This document shows positions 23,187-32,134 of a stretch of DNA of 43,960 nucleotides, piece by piece. How positions within the stretch are numbered: position 1 is the stretch's first letter; each line of letters starts with the position of its first letter. The stretch is from Phascolarctobacterium sp. (GTDB taxonomy: Bacteria; Bacillota; Negativicutes; Acidaminococcales; Acidaminococcaceae): NCBI GenBank assembly GCA_030531205.1, contig JAUNOC010000008.1, forward strand, positions 36,941-80,900, written 5' to 3'. The notes beneath the pieces were generated by a model. The model saw only the letters and a list, made by a program, of their open reading frames with translations, did not search any database and was not told the origin of the DNA. Made by a program: the position numbers and the translations under genes.

Positions 23187-24632
23187 ATGGATAAGACGTA
23201 TATTGCCATTGATTTAAAATCGTTTTATGCTTCTGTGGAATGTGTGGCAAGGGGATTAGACCCGTTAAAAACAAATTTGGTAGTGGCGGACCCGACACGG
23301 ACCGAAAAAACAATTTGTTTGGCTGTTACACCAACCCTTAAAGCAATGGGTGTTTCATCTCGCTCCCGACTTTTTGAAGTTATACAAAAGGTCAAACAGT
23401 TAAATTATGGCAGAAAAGAACCAATAACCTATATCGTTGCACCTCCCCGTATGGCATTGTATATGCAGGTCAGCAAGCAGGTTTATAATATTTATTTGAA
23501 ATACGTTTCTGCGGAAGACATACATATTTATTCTATTGATGAAGTTTTCATTGATGCAACAAAATATCTTTCTTTATATCACCTTTCCGCTCATGAATTA
23601 GCTATAAAGATGATTCAAGATGTTTTGCAAACAACAGGCATTACTGCAACAGTTGGTATAGGTACAAACCTTTATTTAGCCAAAATTGCCATGGATATAG
23701 TTGCGAAAAAAATGCCTGCTGACAAAGATGGTGTAAGGATAGCGGAACTGACTGAAATGAGTTATCGGCAACTGTTGTGGGAACATCGCCCTATAACTGA
23801 TTTTTGGCGGGTAGGGAATGGCTATGCTAAAAGATTGGCTAAATATAATATTAATACAATGGGGGATATTGCCCGTTGCTCGGTTCAAGATACGAATGGT
23901 TTTTATAGTGAAAACTTGCTTTATAAGTTATTTGGTGTTAATGCAGAATTTCTGATAGATCATGCTTGGGGGTGGGAACCCTGCACAATTCAAGAAATAA
24001 AAAAATACCGTTCGGTGGACAATAGTATAAGTACAGGTCAGGTATTACAGAATCCTTATATTTTTGCAAAAGGTAAATTGATTATTAAGGAAATGACAGA
24101 TTTACTTGTGCTGGATTTAGTTGACAAAGGTTTGGTTACGGATCAAATTGTAATAAATGTAAGATATGATATAGACAATCTTACCAATGCCAAAATAAAA
24201 AGCAGTTATCATGGAGAGGTAGAAAGGGATAACTATGGCAGGTTGATACCAAAATCTGCTCACGGTTCTATAAATTTAGGCGGTTATACTTCATCTACAG
24301 AGAAAATACTTCAAGCAGTAGAGACGCTTTATGATAAAATAGTTAATAGAAATCTTTTGATAAGAGGGTTGAATGTGGTGGCAAACCATGTAATTTTTGA
24401 GAGTGATATAAAAGATGGAAATTATTACGAAACAGATTTATTTGGTGGGAACAAAGAACAACAGGAAGTAGAAAGGGGAATGAAGAAATTATCAAAGGAA
24501 CGGGAAAGGCAAAAAGCAATTTTAAGTGTTCACAAAAAATATGGGAAAAATGCCTTGTTAAAAGGGATGAATTATGAGGATGGGGCTACAACTCGTGAAC
24601 GTAACGGACAAATTGGCGGGCATAAAGCATAG
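23187..24632 (+). CDS. Y-family translesion DNA polymerase (UmuC/DinP-like)
   Basis: The 481-residue protein shows the Y-family palm: IAIDLKSFYASVE at residues 6-18 with metal ligand D9 and the steric-gate region F13/Y14, and YSIDEVFID (115-123) with D118 and E119. TVGIGTNLYLAKIAMDI marks the thumb/helix-hairpin region. Length and the YolD partner fit the Firmicute UvrX/YqjW group rather than short DinB. It would copy damaged DNA. The start lacks a ribosome site and sits 6 bp after a -10 box, suggesting a leaderless mRNA. The yolD-like gene follows at 8 bp. Confidence 0.93.
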   Translation: MDKTYIAIDLKSFYASVECVARGLDPLKTNLVVADPTRTEKTICLAVTPTLKAMGVSSRSRLFEVIQKVKQLNYGRKEPITYIVAPPRMALYMQVSKQVYNIYLKYVSAEDIHIYSIDEVFIDATKYLSLYHLSAHELAIKMIQDVLQTTGITATVGIGTNLYLAKIAMDIVAKKMPADKDGVRIAELTEMSYRQLLWEHRPITDFWRVGNGYAKRLAKYNINTMGDIARCSVQDTNGFYSENLLYKLFGVNAEFLIDHAWGWEPCTIQEIKKYRSVDNSISTGQVLQNPYIFAKGKLIIKEMTDLLVLDLVDKGLVTDQIVINVRYDIDNLTNAKIKSSYHGEVERDNYGRLIPKSAHGSINLGGYTSSTEKILQAVETLYDKIVNRNLLIRGLNVVANHVIFESDIKDGNYYETDLFGGNKEQQEVERGMKKLSKERERQKAILSVHKKYGKNALLKGMNYEDGATTRERNGQIGGHKA

Positions 24633-24640
24633 GTGAAATT

Positions 24641-25039
24641 ATGGGAAAGTATGATGATATTATAAATTTACCACATCATGTGAGTAAAAACAGACCGCAT
24701 TTGTCAATGGAACAGCGGGCAGCACAGTTCGCTTCTTTTCGTGCATTAACAGGGTATTTTGAAATGACTAATGAAGTGGAACGCTATGTTGAGGAGAGAT
24801 TTTATCTAACTGATGAGGAGATAGATAATCTTAATGAAAAGTTTAGAGAAATTTCAGAACATCTTGACGAAATGCCAAAAGTAGAGATAACCTATTTTGT
24901 ACCAGATAAGTATAAAGAAGGTGGGAAATATATAACAGAAACAGAAAAAATTCGGGTGATAGATATTGTTAATGGTTTTGTTGAGACGGAAACGGGTAAA
25001 AGATATTGGATAAACAAAATAAAAGATGTTTCTTTTTAA
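24641..25039 (+). CDS. YolD-like protein
   Basis: This 132-residue protein carries the YolD signature NRPHLSMEQRAAQFASF followed by RALTGY. YolD-like proteins are regularly encoded next to UmuC/UvrX-type polymerases in Firmicutes and are thought to be a UmuD-like partner, though their mechanism is not established. The C-terminal part (FVPDKYKEGGKYITE, then IRVIDIVNGFVETETGKRYW) forms a small beta-rich domain as in others. The start follows TAGGTGAAA and lies 8 bp after the polymerase stop. Confidence 0.88.
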   Translation: MGKYDDIINLPHHVSKNRPHLSMEQRAAQFASFRALTGYFEMTNEVERYVEERFYLTDEEIDNLNEKFREISEHLDEMPKVEITYFVPDKYKEGGKYITETEKIRVIDIVNGFVETETGKRYWINKIKDVSF

Positions 25040-25084
25040 ATACATTGCTAGGTTAATAAAAAAAGAAAAGGGAGGAATGATAAT

Positions 25085-25999
25085 ATGAATCCAGATGAAA
25101 GAATTGTTACTGGGGGTAAGAGTAGTACAATTGCTATTTTGCGAGTGTTGGAACGGTATAGTGGAGAAGGGCATAAATTAAGTCAACTGGATATTATCCA
25201 TTATGTAAAGAATGACTATAATCTGAATGTGGACAGGAAGACGGTGGGGCGAACGATTAAATTGCTTAAAGATTTTCGTTTCCGTAGCAATGAGAGTGAA
25301 TTTGCCATTGAATCCGGTAATGGCAACGGCGTTTATATGAGAACGAATAACAACGAGAGCAAGATTGCTTTGCGTTCTGCTATTACTGCCGGCAATAAGG
25401 TCAGGTTTGTTTATTATTTAAGAGATTTGGACGGAAAAGAGGTTCGTGATGACAAGCCCGACCATCCCAACGGCGAATTTGTGGTTGACCCTTACGAAAT
25501 TATTAGTTCTATGGGACATGAATATCTTGTCTGCCACAAAGAGGGGGATGTTGCCTTGCGTAATCTTAGAATTGACAGGATGAAAGATGTGGAAGTGTTG
25601 AAAGAACAGAGGATGGCTTTGCAGGACATTGATGGTTATGCTGCGTGGGTGCGTTTTAATAAAGAAGAATATCTCAAAAAATTAAATTATCATATGTTGG
25701 GTGGAAAGGTTATTGCCACAGAGTTCAAGATTCCCGGTGGCACAAAAGATGATATGCAAAGGGCGGTTAATATTTTATGGGATGAGTTGAGCGGCTTTGA
25801 TGGTTTTGGGATGCGGAAAGTGGAGCCAGATGGTTGGATTAAGGTGAGTGTAAGGATGACGGAGTTGGGGGCAAAGGTTTTTGCCCGTCAGTTTGCAGAT
25901 ATGTGTACTTTGATTTATCCTGAAAGTACGGCAAAGGCGTTGAAAGAGGAATTTGCGTTTGTCAGTGCCAAATATGTGGCGGAAGTTGAAAAAATTTAA
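25085..25999 (+). CDS. WYL-domain transcriptional regulator
   Basis: The 304-residue protein has an N-terminal winged helix-turn-helix of the HTH_11/DeoR type (about 15-75, LSQLDIIHYVKNDYNLNVDR). A WYL domain follows at about 105-185 (VRFVYYLRD, FVVDPYEIISSMGHEYLVCH, LRNLRIDRMKDVEVL). A C-terminal extension completes it. WYL domains bind single-stranded nucleic acid or nucleotides, and such regulators are often linked to DNA damage or phage defence. It lies 45 bp after yolD with the ribosome site GGGAGG. Control of the upstream repair genes is plausible but is inferred from position only. Confidence 0.87.
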   Translation: MNPDERIVTGGKSSTIAILRVLERYSGEGHKLSQLDIIHYVKNDYNLNVDRKTVGRTIKLLKDFRFRSNESEFAIESGNGNGVYMRTNNNESKIALRSAITAGNKVRFVYYLRDLDGKEVRDDKPDHPNGEFVVDPYEIISSMGHEYLVCHKEGDVALRNLRIDRMKDVEVLKEQRMALQDIDGYAAWVRFNKEEYLKKLNYHMLGGKVIATEFKIPGGTKDDMQRAVNILWDELSGFDGFGMRKVEPDGWIKVSVRMTELGAKVFARQFADMCTLIYPESTAKALKEEFAFVSAKYVAEVEKI

Positions 26000-26112
26000 A
26001 ATAATTGATTTTAGTACCAAACTTGACCCAACAAGTATATTATCATTTAACCAAAGCAGAGGAACAGTCTTCTGGTTAATTCAAGTGATTATGAGATAAG
26101 GAGGAATGAAAA

Positions 26113-26337
26113 ATGCTTACATTATTTGGATATTTAGTAGTGTTAAATTTTGTTGTCGGGGTTTTTACTTTTGATCCTTATTCTTGGACATTATTGGTTT
26201 TTATAGTAATCTTGTTGTATAGTGTTTGTTGTTTCAATGACACAAAAAATCGTAGATACAATGAATATTATAACCCAGCAAATATCCATACGGAGAAAAA
26301 TACCGAAAAAATGCCTAAATGGATGCTTGGAAAATGA
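26113..26337 (+). CDS. Small membrane protein, unknown function
   Basis: The 74-residue product has two closely spaced hydrophobic segments (about 3-20 and 27-45, LLVFIVILLYSVCCF) and a charged C-terminal tail (DTKNRRYNEYYN). The ribosome site AAGGAGG is strong and well placed, which supports it as a real gene. It lies 113 bp after the WYL gene, and a terminator follows at 26411. No family is recognised. Confidence 0.6.
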   Translation: MLTLFGYLVVLNFVVGVFTFDPYSWTLLVFIVILLYSVCCFNDTKNRRYNEYYNPANIHTEKNTEKMPKWMLGK

Positions 26338-26410
26338 TTAAAATTGAGGTATATTATGAAAAATAATTATATGATAACTTTGTGAAATCCGTTTCACTAT
26401 TCACATACTA

Positions 26411-26441
26411 AAAAGGGAACTACAAAAGTAGTTCCCTTTTT
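26411..26441 (+). terminator. Terminator before ileS
   Basis: AAAAGGGAACTAC pairs with GTAGTTCCCTTTTT with a 4-5 base loop. Confidence 0.88.
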
Positions 26442-26446
26442 AGAAA

Positions 26447-26475
26447 TTGACCTCATATATAATGTATGGTATAAT
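26447..26475 (+). promoter_or_regulatory. ileS promoter, extended -10
   Basis: TTGACC and TATAAT are 17 bp apart, with TGG before the -10. Its GTATGGTATAAT is identical to the 3' end of the CRISPR repeat on the minus strand. The 73-bp leader is too short for a T-box. Confidence 0.85.
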
Positions 26476-26548
26476 ACAAAATAATTATGCACAATTTTTG
26501 TAAGCATATAAACTTTTGAATAGAAAGTATTTTTAAGGAGAAAAAGAA

Positions 26549-29335
26549 ATGGATGATTATTCTAAGACCTTGAATTTGCCCCAAACTGAGTTCCCTATGC
26601 GGGCAGGGTTGCCGGAGCGTGAACCGGAGATTTTGAAGTTCTGGTACGAAAATGATATTTATGGCAAAAAACAGGAAGCCCATGCTGCTTGCCCTAAATG
26701 GGTATTGCATGATGGCCCGCCCTATGCTAACGGACGAATTCATATGGGTACTGCCTTGAACAAGATTTTGAAAGATATTGTTATGAAATACAAATATGCC
26801 CGTGGGTTCAACACACCGTATATTCCTGGCTGGGATACTCATGGTTTGCCCATTGAGCATGCGGCTATTAAGGAATTGGGACTGAACAGGGATGAGATTG
26901 ATGCCCTGACTTTACGTAAGAAATGCCAGGAGTTCGCTTTGGACTGGTTGGATAAGCAACGTAGCGATTTCAAACGCCTGGGCGTATTGGGTGACTGGGA
27001 ACATCCTTATGTTACTTTACACAAGGATTTTGAGGCAGAGCAACTTCGAGTTTTTGGTAAGATGGCGGAAAAGGGTTATATTTACAAGGGCAAGAAATCT
27101 GTGTACTGGTGCCCTCATTGCGAAACTGCTTTGGCAGAGGCAGAGATTGAATATGCAGAGCAGAAGACACCTACGATTTTCGTAAAGATGCCTTTGATTG
27201 ATGACAAAGGCAAGTTGCCAGAGTCGGCAAAGGGGAAGAAAGTATTTTTCATTATTTGGACCACTACTCCCTGGACAATGCCGGCCAATGTGGCTATTGC
27301 TTTGAATCCTAAGTTTGAGTATGCTTGGGTGGAATGTGACGGTGAGGTTTATGTTCTTGCAAAAGACTTGCTAAAGGAGGTTGGTGATGCCTGCGGCAAG
27401 GATTTGAGCAAGGTGTTGGCAACTAACTCAGGTAAGGAACTTGAGGGTTTGGAGTGCAAGCATCCATTTGAATATATGGACAGAAAGTCTGTTGTGATTT
27501 TGGCAGATTATGTTACTTTGGATGCAGGCACGGGATGTGTTCATATCGCTCCGGGTCATGGCGTGGAGGACTTTGAAGTTGGTTCGAAATATAAATTGCC
27601 AATCATTTGTCCTGTGGACGAAAAGGGCAAACTCACTGCGGAGGCAGGAGAGCAGTTTGCAGGTATGTTTGTATTTGATGCCAATATTCCTGTGTTGAAA
27701 TATTTGGCAGAAACTAATGTGTTGCTGGGCAAGGCTAACATTAAGCATCAATATGCTCATTGCTGGCGTTGCAAAAATCCGGTAATTTTCCGTGCTACCA
27801 GTCAATGGTTTGCTTCAGTTGATGGTTTTCGTGAAGATGCTCTAAAGAGCATTGCCAACGATGTGCAGTGGATCCCTGCTTGGGGCGAGAGCCGTATTCA
27901 TAATATGGTCGCTGACCGTCACGATTGGTGTATTTCCCGTCAACGTACTTGGGGTATGCCTATTCCTGTGTTCTATTGCGAAGATTGCGGTGAGCATTTG
28001 GTTAATGAAACAACTATCGAATATTTGGCAGATATTTTTGAAAAAGAAGGCAGTGATGCCTGGTGGGCTCACGAAGCAAAGGATTTGCTGCCTAAAGGCA
28101 CAAAATGCCCGAAGTGTGGTGGCACTCATTTCCGCAAGGAAACAGATATTATGGATGTGTGGTTTGATTCCGGTTCTACCCATCGTGCTGTGGCAGCCAA
28201 GAGACCTGAACTGTGCTGGCCGGTTGATATGTATTTGGAAGGTAGTGACCAGCATCGTGGTTGGTTCCAAAGTTCTTTGTTGACCAGTGTGGCGGTCATG
28301 GGGAAGGCACCTTACAAATCTGTTTTGACACATGGTTATGTGGTGGATGGTGAAGGTCGTAAGATGAGTAAGTCCGTGGGTAATGTTATTGTGCCGCAAG
28401 ATGTTATCAACGAATACGGGGCAGATATTATTCGTTTGTGGACAGCATCCAGCGATTATAAAGCGGACATCCGCATCAGTCCTAAAATTTTGAAACAGAT
28501 GAGCGATGTTTATCGTAAGATTCGTAACACTATCCGTTATCTCTTGGGTAATTTGGATGACTTTGATTATGCCAAGGATAAGGTGGCATATAAGGATATG
28601 TTAGAACTTGACCGTTGGGCTTTGATGCATTTACAAATGTTGAAGAAGGAAGTTACGGAGGCTTATGAGAGTTATGATTTCCATGTGTTGTATCATGCTA
28701 TTCATAATTTCTGCACGGTGGAGATGAGCGCTTTCTATTTGGATATTTTGAAAGATCGTCTTTATACGGAAAAGGCGGACAGCGTAGCACGCCGTAGCGC
28801 CCAAACCGCTATGCATGAAATTCTAATGGATTTAGTGGTAATGTTGGCACCGATACTCAGTTTCACTATGGAAGAAGTTTGGCAGTTTATGAAAAAGCCG
28901 GCTGATGCTCCCATTAGCGTTCAACTGATGCCCTGGCCTGAGATTAAAAATGAATATGTGGACGAGGCACTGGAGAAGAAATGGGATGATTTCATTGCGA
29001 TTCGTGGCGAGGTAACAAAAGTTTTGGAATTGGCAAGACGGGATAAGAAGATTGGCAATAGTTTGGAAGCTGCAGTGGAACTTTATGCGGAGGGCGAGGC
29101 GTTGGCAGTTTTAGAAAAAGTTGCGGATGATTTGCCGGCATTACTTATTGTTTCCCAAGCAAGTTTGCATAAGGATGGCAAAGGGGAAACTGCTACAGAA
29201 CGGCAGGATTTGACGATTACGGTAAAAACCGCTACAGGTGAAAAATGTGAGCGTTGCTGGATGTATAGTGAAACAGTGGGCAAGGATGCAGAACATCCGA
29301 CTTTGTGTGCCCGTTGTGCAGGAGTGTTGAAATAA
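26549..29335 (+). CDS. ileS: Isoleucyl-tRNA synthetase
   Basis: The 928-residue class I synthetase charges tRNA-Ile. It has the HIGH-type motif HMGT at 65-68 (GRIHMGTALNK), KMSKS at 605-609, the CP1 editing domain (TTPWTMPANVAIALNP onward) and a C-terminal zinc site with C900, C903, C920 and C923 (CERCWMY...CARC). It is full length and of the bacterial zinc-tailed type. The start follows AAGGAGAAA. It has its own consensus promoter. trkA begins 4 bp after its stop, so the trk genes may be read through from ileS. Confidence 0.98.
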   Translation: MDDYSKTLNLPQTEFPMRAGLPEREPEILKFWYENDIYGKKQEAHAACPKWVLHDGPPYANGRIHMGTALNKILKDIVMKYKYARGFNTPYIPGWDTHGLPIEHAAIKELGLNRDEIDALTLRKKCQEFALDWLDKQRSDFKRLGVLGDWEHPYVTLHKDFEAEQLRVFGKMAEKGYIYKGKKSVYWCPHCETALAEAEIEYAEQKTPTIFVKMPLIDDKGKLPESAKGKKVFFIIWTTTPWTMPANVAIALNPKFEYAWVECDGEVYVLAKDLLKEVGDACGKDLSKVLATNSGKELEGLECKHPFEYMDRKSVVILADYVTLDAGTGCVHIAPGHGVEDFEVGSKYKLPIICPVDEKGKLTAEAGEQFAGMFVFDANIPVLKYLAETNVLLGKANIKHQYAHCWRCKNPVIFRATSQWFASVDGFREDALKSIANDVQWIPAWGESRIHNMVADRHDWCISRQRTWGMPIPVFYCEDCGEHLVNETTIEYLADIFEKEGSDAWWAHEAKDLLPKGTKCPKCGGTHFRKETDIMDVWFDSGSTHRAVAAKRPELCWPVDMYLEGSDQHRGWFQSSLLTSVAVMGKAPYKSVLTHGYVVDGEGRKMSKSVGNVIVPQDVINEYGADIIRLWTASSDYKADIRISPKILKQMSDVYRKIRNTIRYLLGNLDDFDYAKDKVAYKDMLELDRWALMHLQMLKKEVTEAYESYDFHVLYHAIHNFCTVEMSAFYLDILKDRLYTEKADSVARRSAQTAMHEILMDLVVMLAPILSFTMEEVWQFMKKPADAPISVQLMPWPEIKNEYVDEALEKKWDDFIAIRGEVTKVLELARRDKKIGNSLEAAVELYAEGEALAVLEKVADDLPALLIVSQASLHKDGKGETATERQDLTITVKTATGEKCERCWMYSETVGKDAEHPTLCARCAGVLK

Positions 29336-29339
29336 GAAA

Positions 29340-30683
29340 ATGAGAATTGTGGTGGCTGGAGCCGGAGATTTTGGTCTTAGTGTGGCACAGCTTTTAACAG
29401 CAGAAAATTTTGATGTGGTTTTGGTGGACAATAATCCTGAGCGGGTGAAAGCGGTACAGGGTGCAGTAGATTGTATGGTATTGGAAGGGAATCCTTGTAC
29501 CAAAACTTTGTTTGCCCGTCCGGATGTGGCAGAGGGTGATATGTTTATTGCTTGTCTGCCCCAAGACGAAATGAATATGGTTTCCTGTATGTTGGCAAAA
29601 CATTATGGCATACCTAAAACGGTGGCTTGTGTTCGTGAAGCAGATTACATGCGGTATGAAAAAGATTTTGTACATGAGGAAATGAAGATTGATTTGCTCT
29701 TGAATACAGATTATATTTTAGCTAAAGAAATTTCAAAAATATTAACTGCTTCCAGTTCATTGGAAGTGGAGAATTTTGCTGGCGGCAAGGTAAAAATGTT
29801 TGAGGGCAGAATCGGTGAGGATACCCCATTTGTTAATAAGACGCTAAAAGAATTGGCTTTGCCAAAGGATGTTTTGGTAGCATTGATTTTGCACGATAAA
29901 GATGTGGTTATACCCAGTGGCGAAACGATTTTGTCGCTGGGTGACTATGTTTATTTTGTAGGAATGGCGGACAGCATTACCGAGTTTGAAAAGAATTTTA
30001 GTACAGTTTATACCAAACCACAAAAGGTACTTTTAATTGGAGCAGGACGCACGGGCAGATTTACGGCACCACTTTTGGAACGGCGTGGGTTGCAGGTTAA
30101 AGCGATTGAAAAGAATCGGGAGCGTTGCCAACTTTTGGCAGCGGAATTAAAATCGGGTATGGTGTTGTGCGGTGATGGCACCAATGTGGACTTATTGACA
30201 GAAGAAGGGGTAGCGGAAGCGGATGTGGTGGTTTGCATCACGGATGATGACAAACTGAATTTAATGGTTGCCCTTTTGGCAAAACATCTTGGTGCAAAGC
30301 GTACACTTGTCCGTGTGGATAATAGTGATTTTGTTGATTTAATGGGCAAGGTTGGCGTGGATGAAGTGCTTTCCACTCGTTCTTTAATGGCAGAGCGACT
30401 GTTGCGTTTTGTGCATGGTGCGGATTTGTTACATGTTTCTGTATTGGACGATGCTCAGGCGGAGGCATTGGAATTAGCCGTAGGCATTGGCAGTGTGGCT
30501 GATGGCAAGATGGTTAAAGATTTAGGGATACCTGTGGATGCTTTGCTATGTGCCGTTGTTCGTGGTAATGATGTTTATATTCCCAAAGGAAGCACAGTTT
30601 TGAATGCTGCGGACAGGTTGGTAGTTTTAACAAAAAATGGTGATGTTACTGCCATAACTAACATTTTTGAAAGCAGGAACTGA
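29340..30683 (+). CDS. trkA: Trk potassium uptake regulator TrkA
   Basis: The 447-residue peripheral protein has two RCK modules. The first has nucleotide-binding GAGDFG at 7-12 and acidic LVDNNPERV. The second begins at about 225 with LLIGAGRTGRF and AIEKNRERC. Each is followed by an RCK_C domain. It binds NAD(H)/ATP and gates the TrkH channel. Its start lies only 4 bp after ileS and lacks a strong ribosome site, so coupling is likely. Two trkH genes follow directly. Confidence 0.95.
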   Translation: MRIVVAGAGDFGLSVAQLLTAENFDVVLVDNNPERVKAVQGAVDCMVLEGNPCTKTLFARPDVAEGDMFIACLPQDEMNMVSCMLAKHYGIPKTVACVREADYMRYEKDFVHEEMKIDLLLNTDYILAKEISKILTASSSLEVENFAGGKVKMFEGRIGEDTPFVNKTLKELALPKDVLVALILHDKDVVIPSGETILSLGDYVYFVGMADSITEFEKNFSTVYTKPQKVLLIGAGRTGRFTAPLLERRGLQVKAIEKNRERCQLLAAELKSGMVLCGDGTNVDLLTEEGVAEADVVVCITDDDKLNLMVALLAKHLGAKRTLVRVDNSDFVDLMGKVGVDEVLSTRSLMAERLLRFVHGADLLHVSVLDDAQAEALELAVGIGSVADGKMVKDLGIPVDALLCAVVRGNDVYIPKGSTVLNAADRLVVLTKNGDVTAITNIFESRN

Positions 30684-30685
30684 CA

Positions 30686-32134
30686 ATGAATTTTAGGTTT
30701 GTGGCTTTTGTGCTAAGCAGGTTGTGTTTCGCTTATGTGGTGGTGTTGCTGATACCTGCTTGTGCTGCTGCTTTAGTTGACAAACCGAATATTATGACTT
30801 TTGTTATGAGTATGTTGCCCCCTCTTTTGATAGGGGGATTTTTGCGTTGGTATGGTCAAACTAGACAAGGGCATTTGAATGTTAAAGATGCAGTTTTGAT
30901 TGTGGCTGTGGGATGGGTTGGCATTTGCGTTTTCGGGATGTTACCTTACGCTTTTGGTATGCCGGAATTAAATTGGGTTACTTGTATTTTTGAAAGTACA
31001 AGCATGTGGACAACAACTGGTGTTACCACATTATCATGCTTTTGGGGGATGCCACCAAGTTTTATGGTGTGGCGAACTGTGGGACATTGGTGTGGTGCCA
31101 TTGGCGTTATTCTGCTGTTCTTGTTCCTTTTTCCTAATATGTCCAGTGGCAGTGAATTTATTCTTAATGCGGAATTACCGGGGCGTGGGTTGGAACGCAC
31201 AATGCCCCGTATCAAGCAAAGTGCGGCGGTGGTAATTGGCATTTTTGTAATGTTGAATATTTTGGAAACAGTGCTTTTAATGTTGGGCGGAATGGATATT
31301 TGGGAAGCACTGAATATGGCGATGGCGACCGCTGCAACTGCAGGAATTTCTTTTTCCCATGATGGTATAATCATTTTCCGTGATACTTATACACAGTGTG
31401 TTTGTTTGATATTTATGTTTTTGGGCGGCATTAATTTTACTTTGTGGTTTAAAGTGCTTCGTTTGGATTGGCAAGGAATCAAAGAGGATGCGGAGCATCG
31501 TTACTATATTTTGTGGATAGTGAGTGGAACTTTATTGTTAGCATTTGGTTTGTGGCGTGTTAATTATTACAATTTTGCTGATTCATTAAAGTATGGAGTA
31601 ATGATGAGTTTGAGTTATATTTCTACAACAGGGTTTGCTTTTGATAATATTAATAATTGGCCTGAGTTTTGTCAGGTGGTGTTTATAGTTTTGATGTTCA
31701 CTGGCGGGTGCAGTGCTTCCGCTGCTGGTGGTTTAAAAATTATTCGTTGCACCATTGTTATGAAGGCGTTTTGGTATGAGTTAAGAAGAATTCTACATCC
31801 TAATATTGTTTATTCCGTAAATTATGGAGGTAAGCCCTTACATCCTGAGGCGGTGCGGGCAGTGGTAAAATTTTTCTTTTTTTACTTTGTTGTTTTTGTG
31901 GTGTTGGCATTAGCGGCATCATTCAATGGTCTTGGACTTAAAGAGGCATTTACAATGGTGGCGTCTTGTATGAGTTCTGCCGGTTGTTCTTTGGGGACGG
32001 TAGGACAGGGATCCAGTTATTCCGATATTGGGACATTGCCAAGATTGATTGCTTCTTTGGCAATGCTTTTAGGGCGTATGGAATTTACGACATTGTTGGC
32101 GGTTTTACATCCAAATTTTTGGCAGGAAAAATAA
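30686..32134 (+). CDS. trkH: Trk potassium channel subunit TrkH, first copy
   Basis: The 482-residue membrane protein has the four membrane-pore-membrane repeats of TrkH. Pore-loop segments are visible at TSMWTTTGVTTL, ATAATAGISF, YISTTGFAF and SSAGCSLGTVG, along with the arginine-bearing gate region and GGCSASAAGGLK. It moves potassium with TrkA in the membrane. It starts 2 bp after trkA. Its stop codon is directly followed by the start codon of a second, shorter trkH. Confidence 0.94.
   Translation: MNFRFVAFVLSRLCFAYVVVLLIPACAAALVDKPNIMTFVMSMLPPLLIGGFLRWYGQTRQGHLNVKDAVLIVAVGWVGICVFGMLPYAFGMPELNWVTCIFESTSMWTTTGVTTLSCFWGMPPSFMVWRTVGHWCGAIGVILLFLFLFPNMSSGSEFILNAELPGRGLERTMPRIKQSAAVVIGIFVMLNILETVLLMLGGMDIWEALNMAMATAATAGISFSHDGIIIFRDTYTQCVCLIFMFLGGINFTLWFKVLRLDWQGIKEDAEHRYYILWIVSGTLLLAFGLWRVNYYNFADSLKYGVMMSLSYISTTGFAFDNINNWPEFCQVVFIVLMFTGGCSASAAGGLKIIRCTIVMKAFWYELRRILHPNIVYSVNYGGKPLHPEAVRAVVKFFFFYFVVFVVLALAASFNGLGLKEAFTMVASCMSSAGCSLGTVGQGSSYSDIGTLPRLIASLAMLLGRMEFTTLLAVLHPNFWQEK

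Noticed and set aside
26476-26548. T-box riboswitch before ileS
   Set aside because: Only 73 bases separate the -10 box from the start codon, and no T-box core or terminator/antiterminator pair is present.
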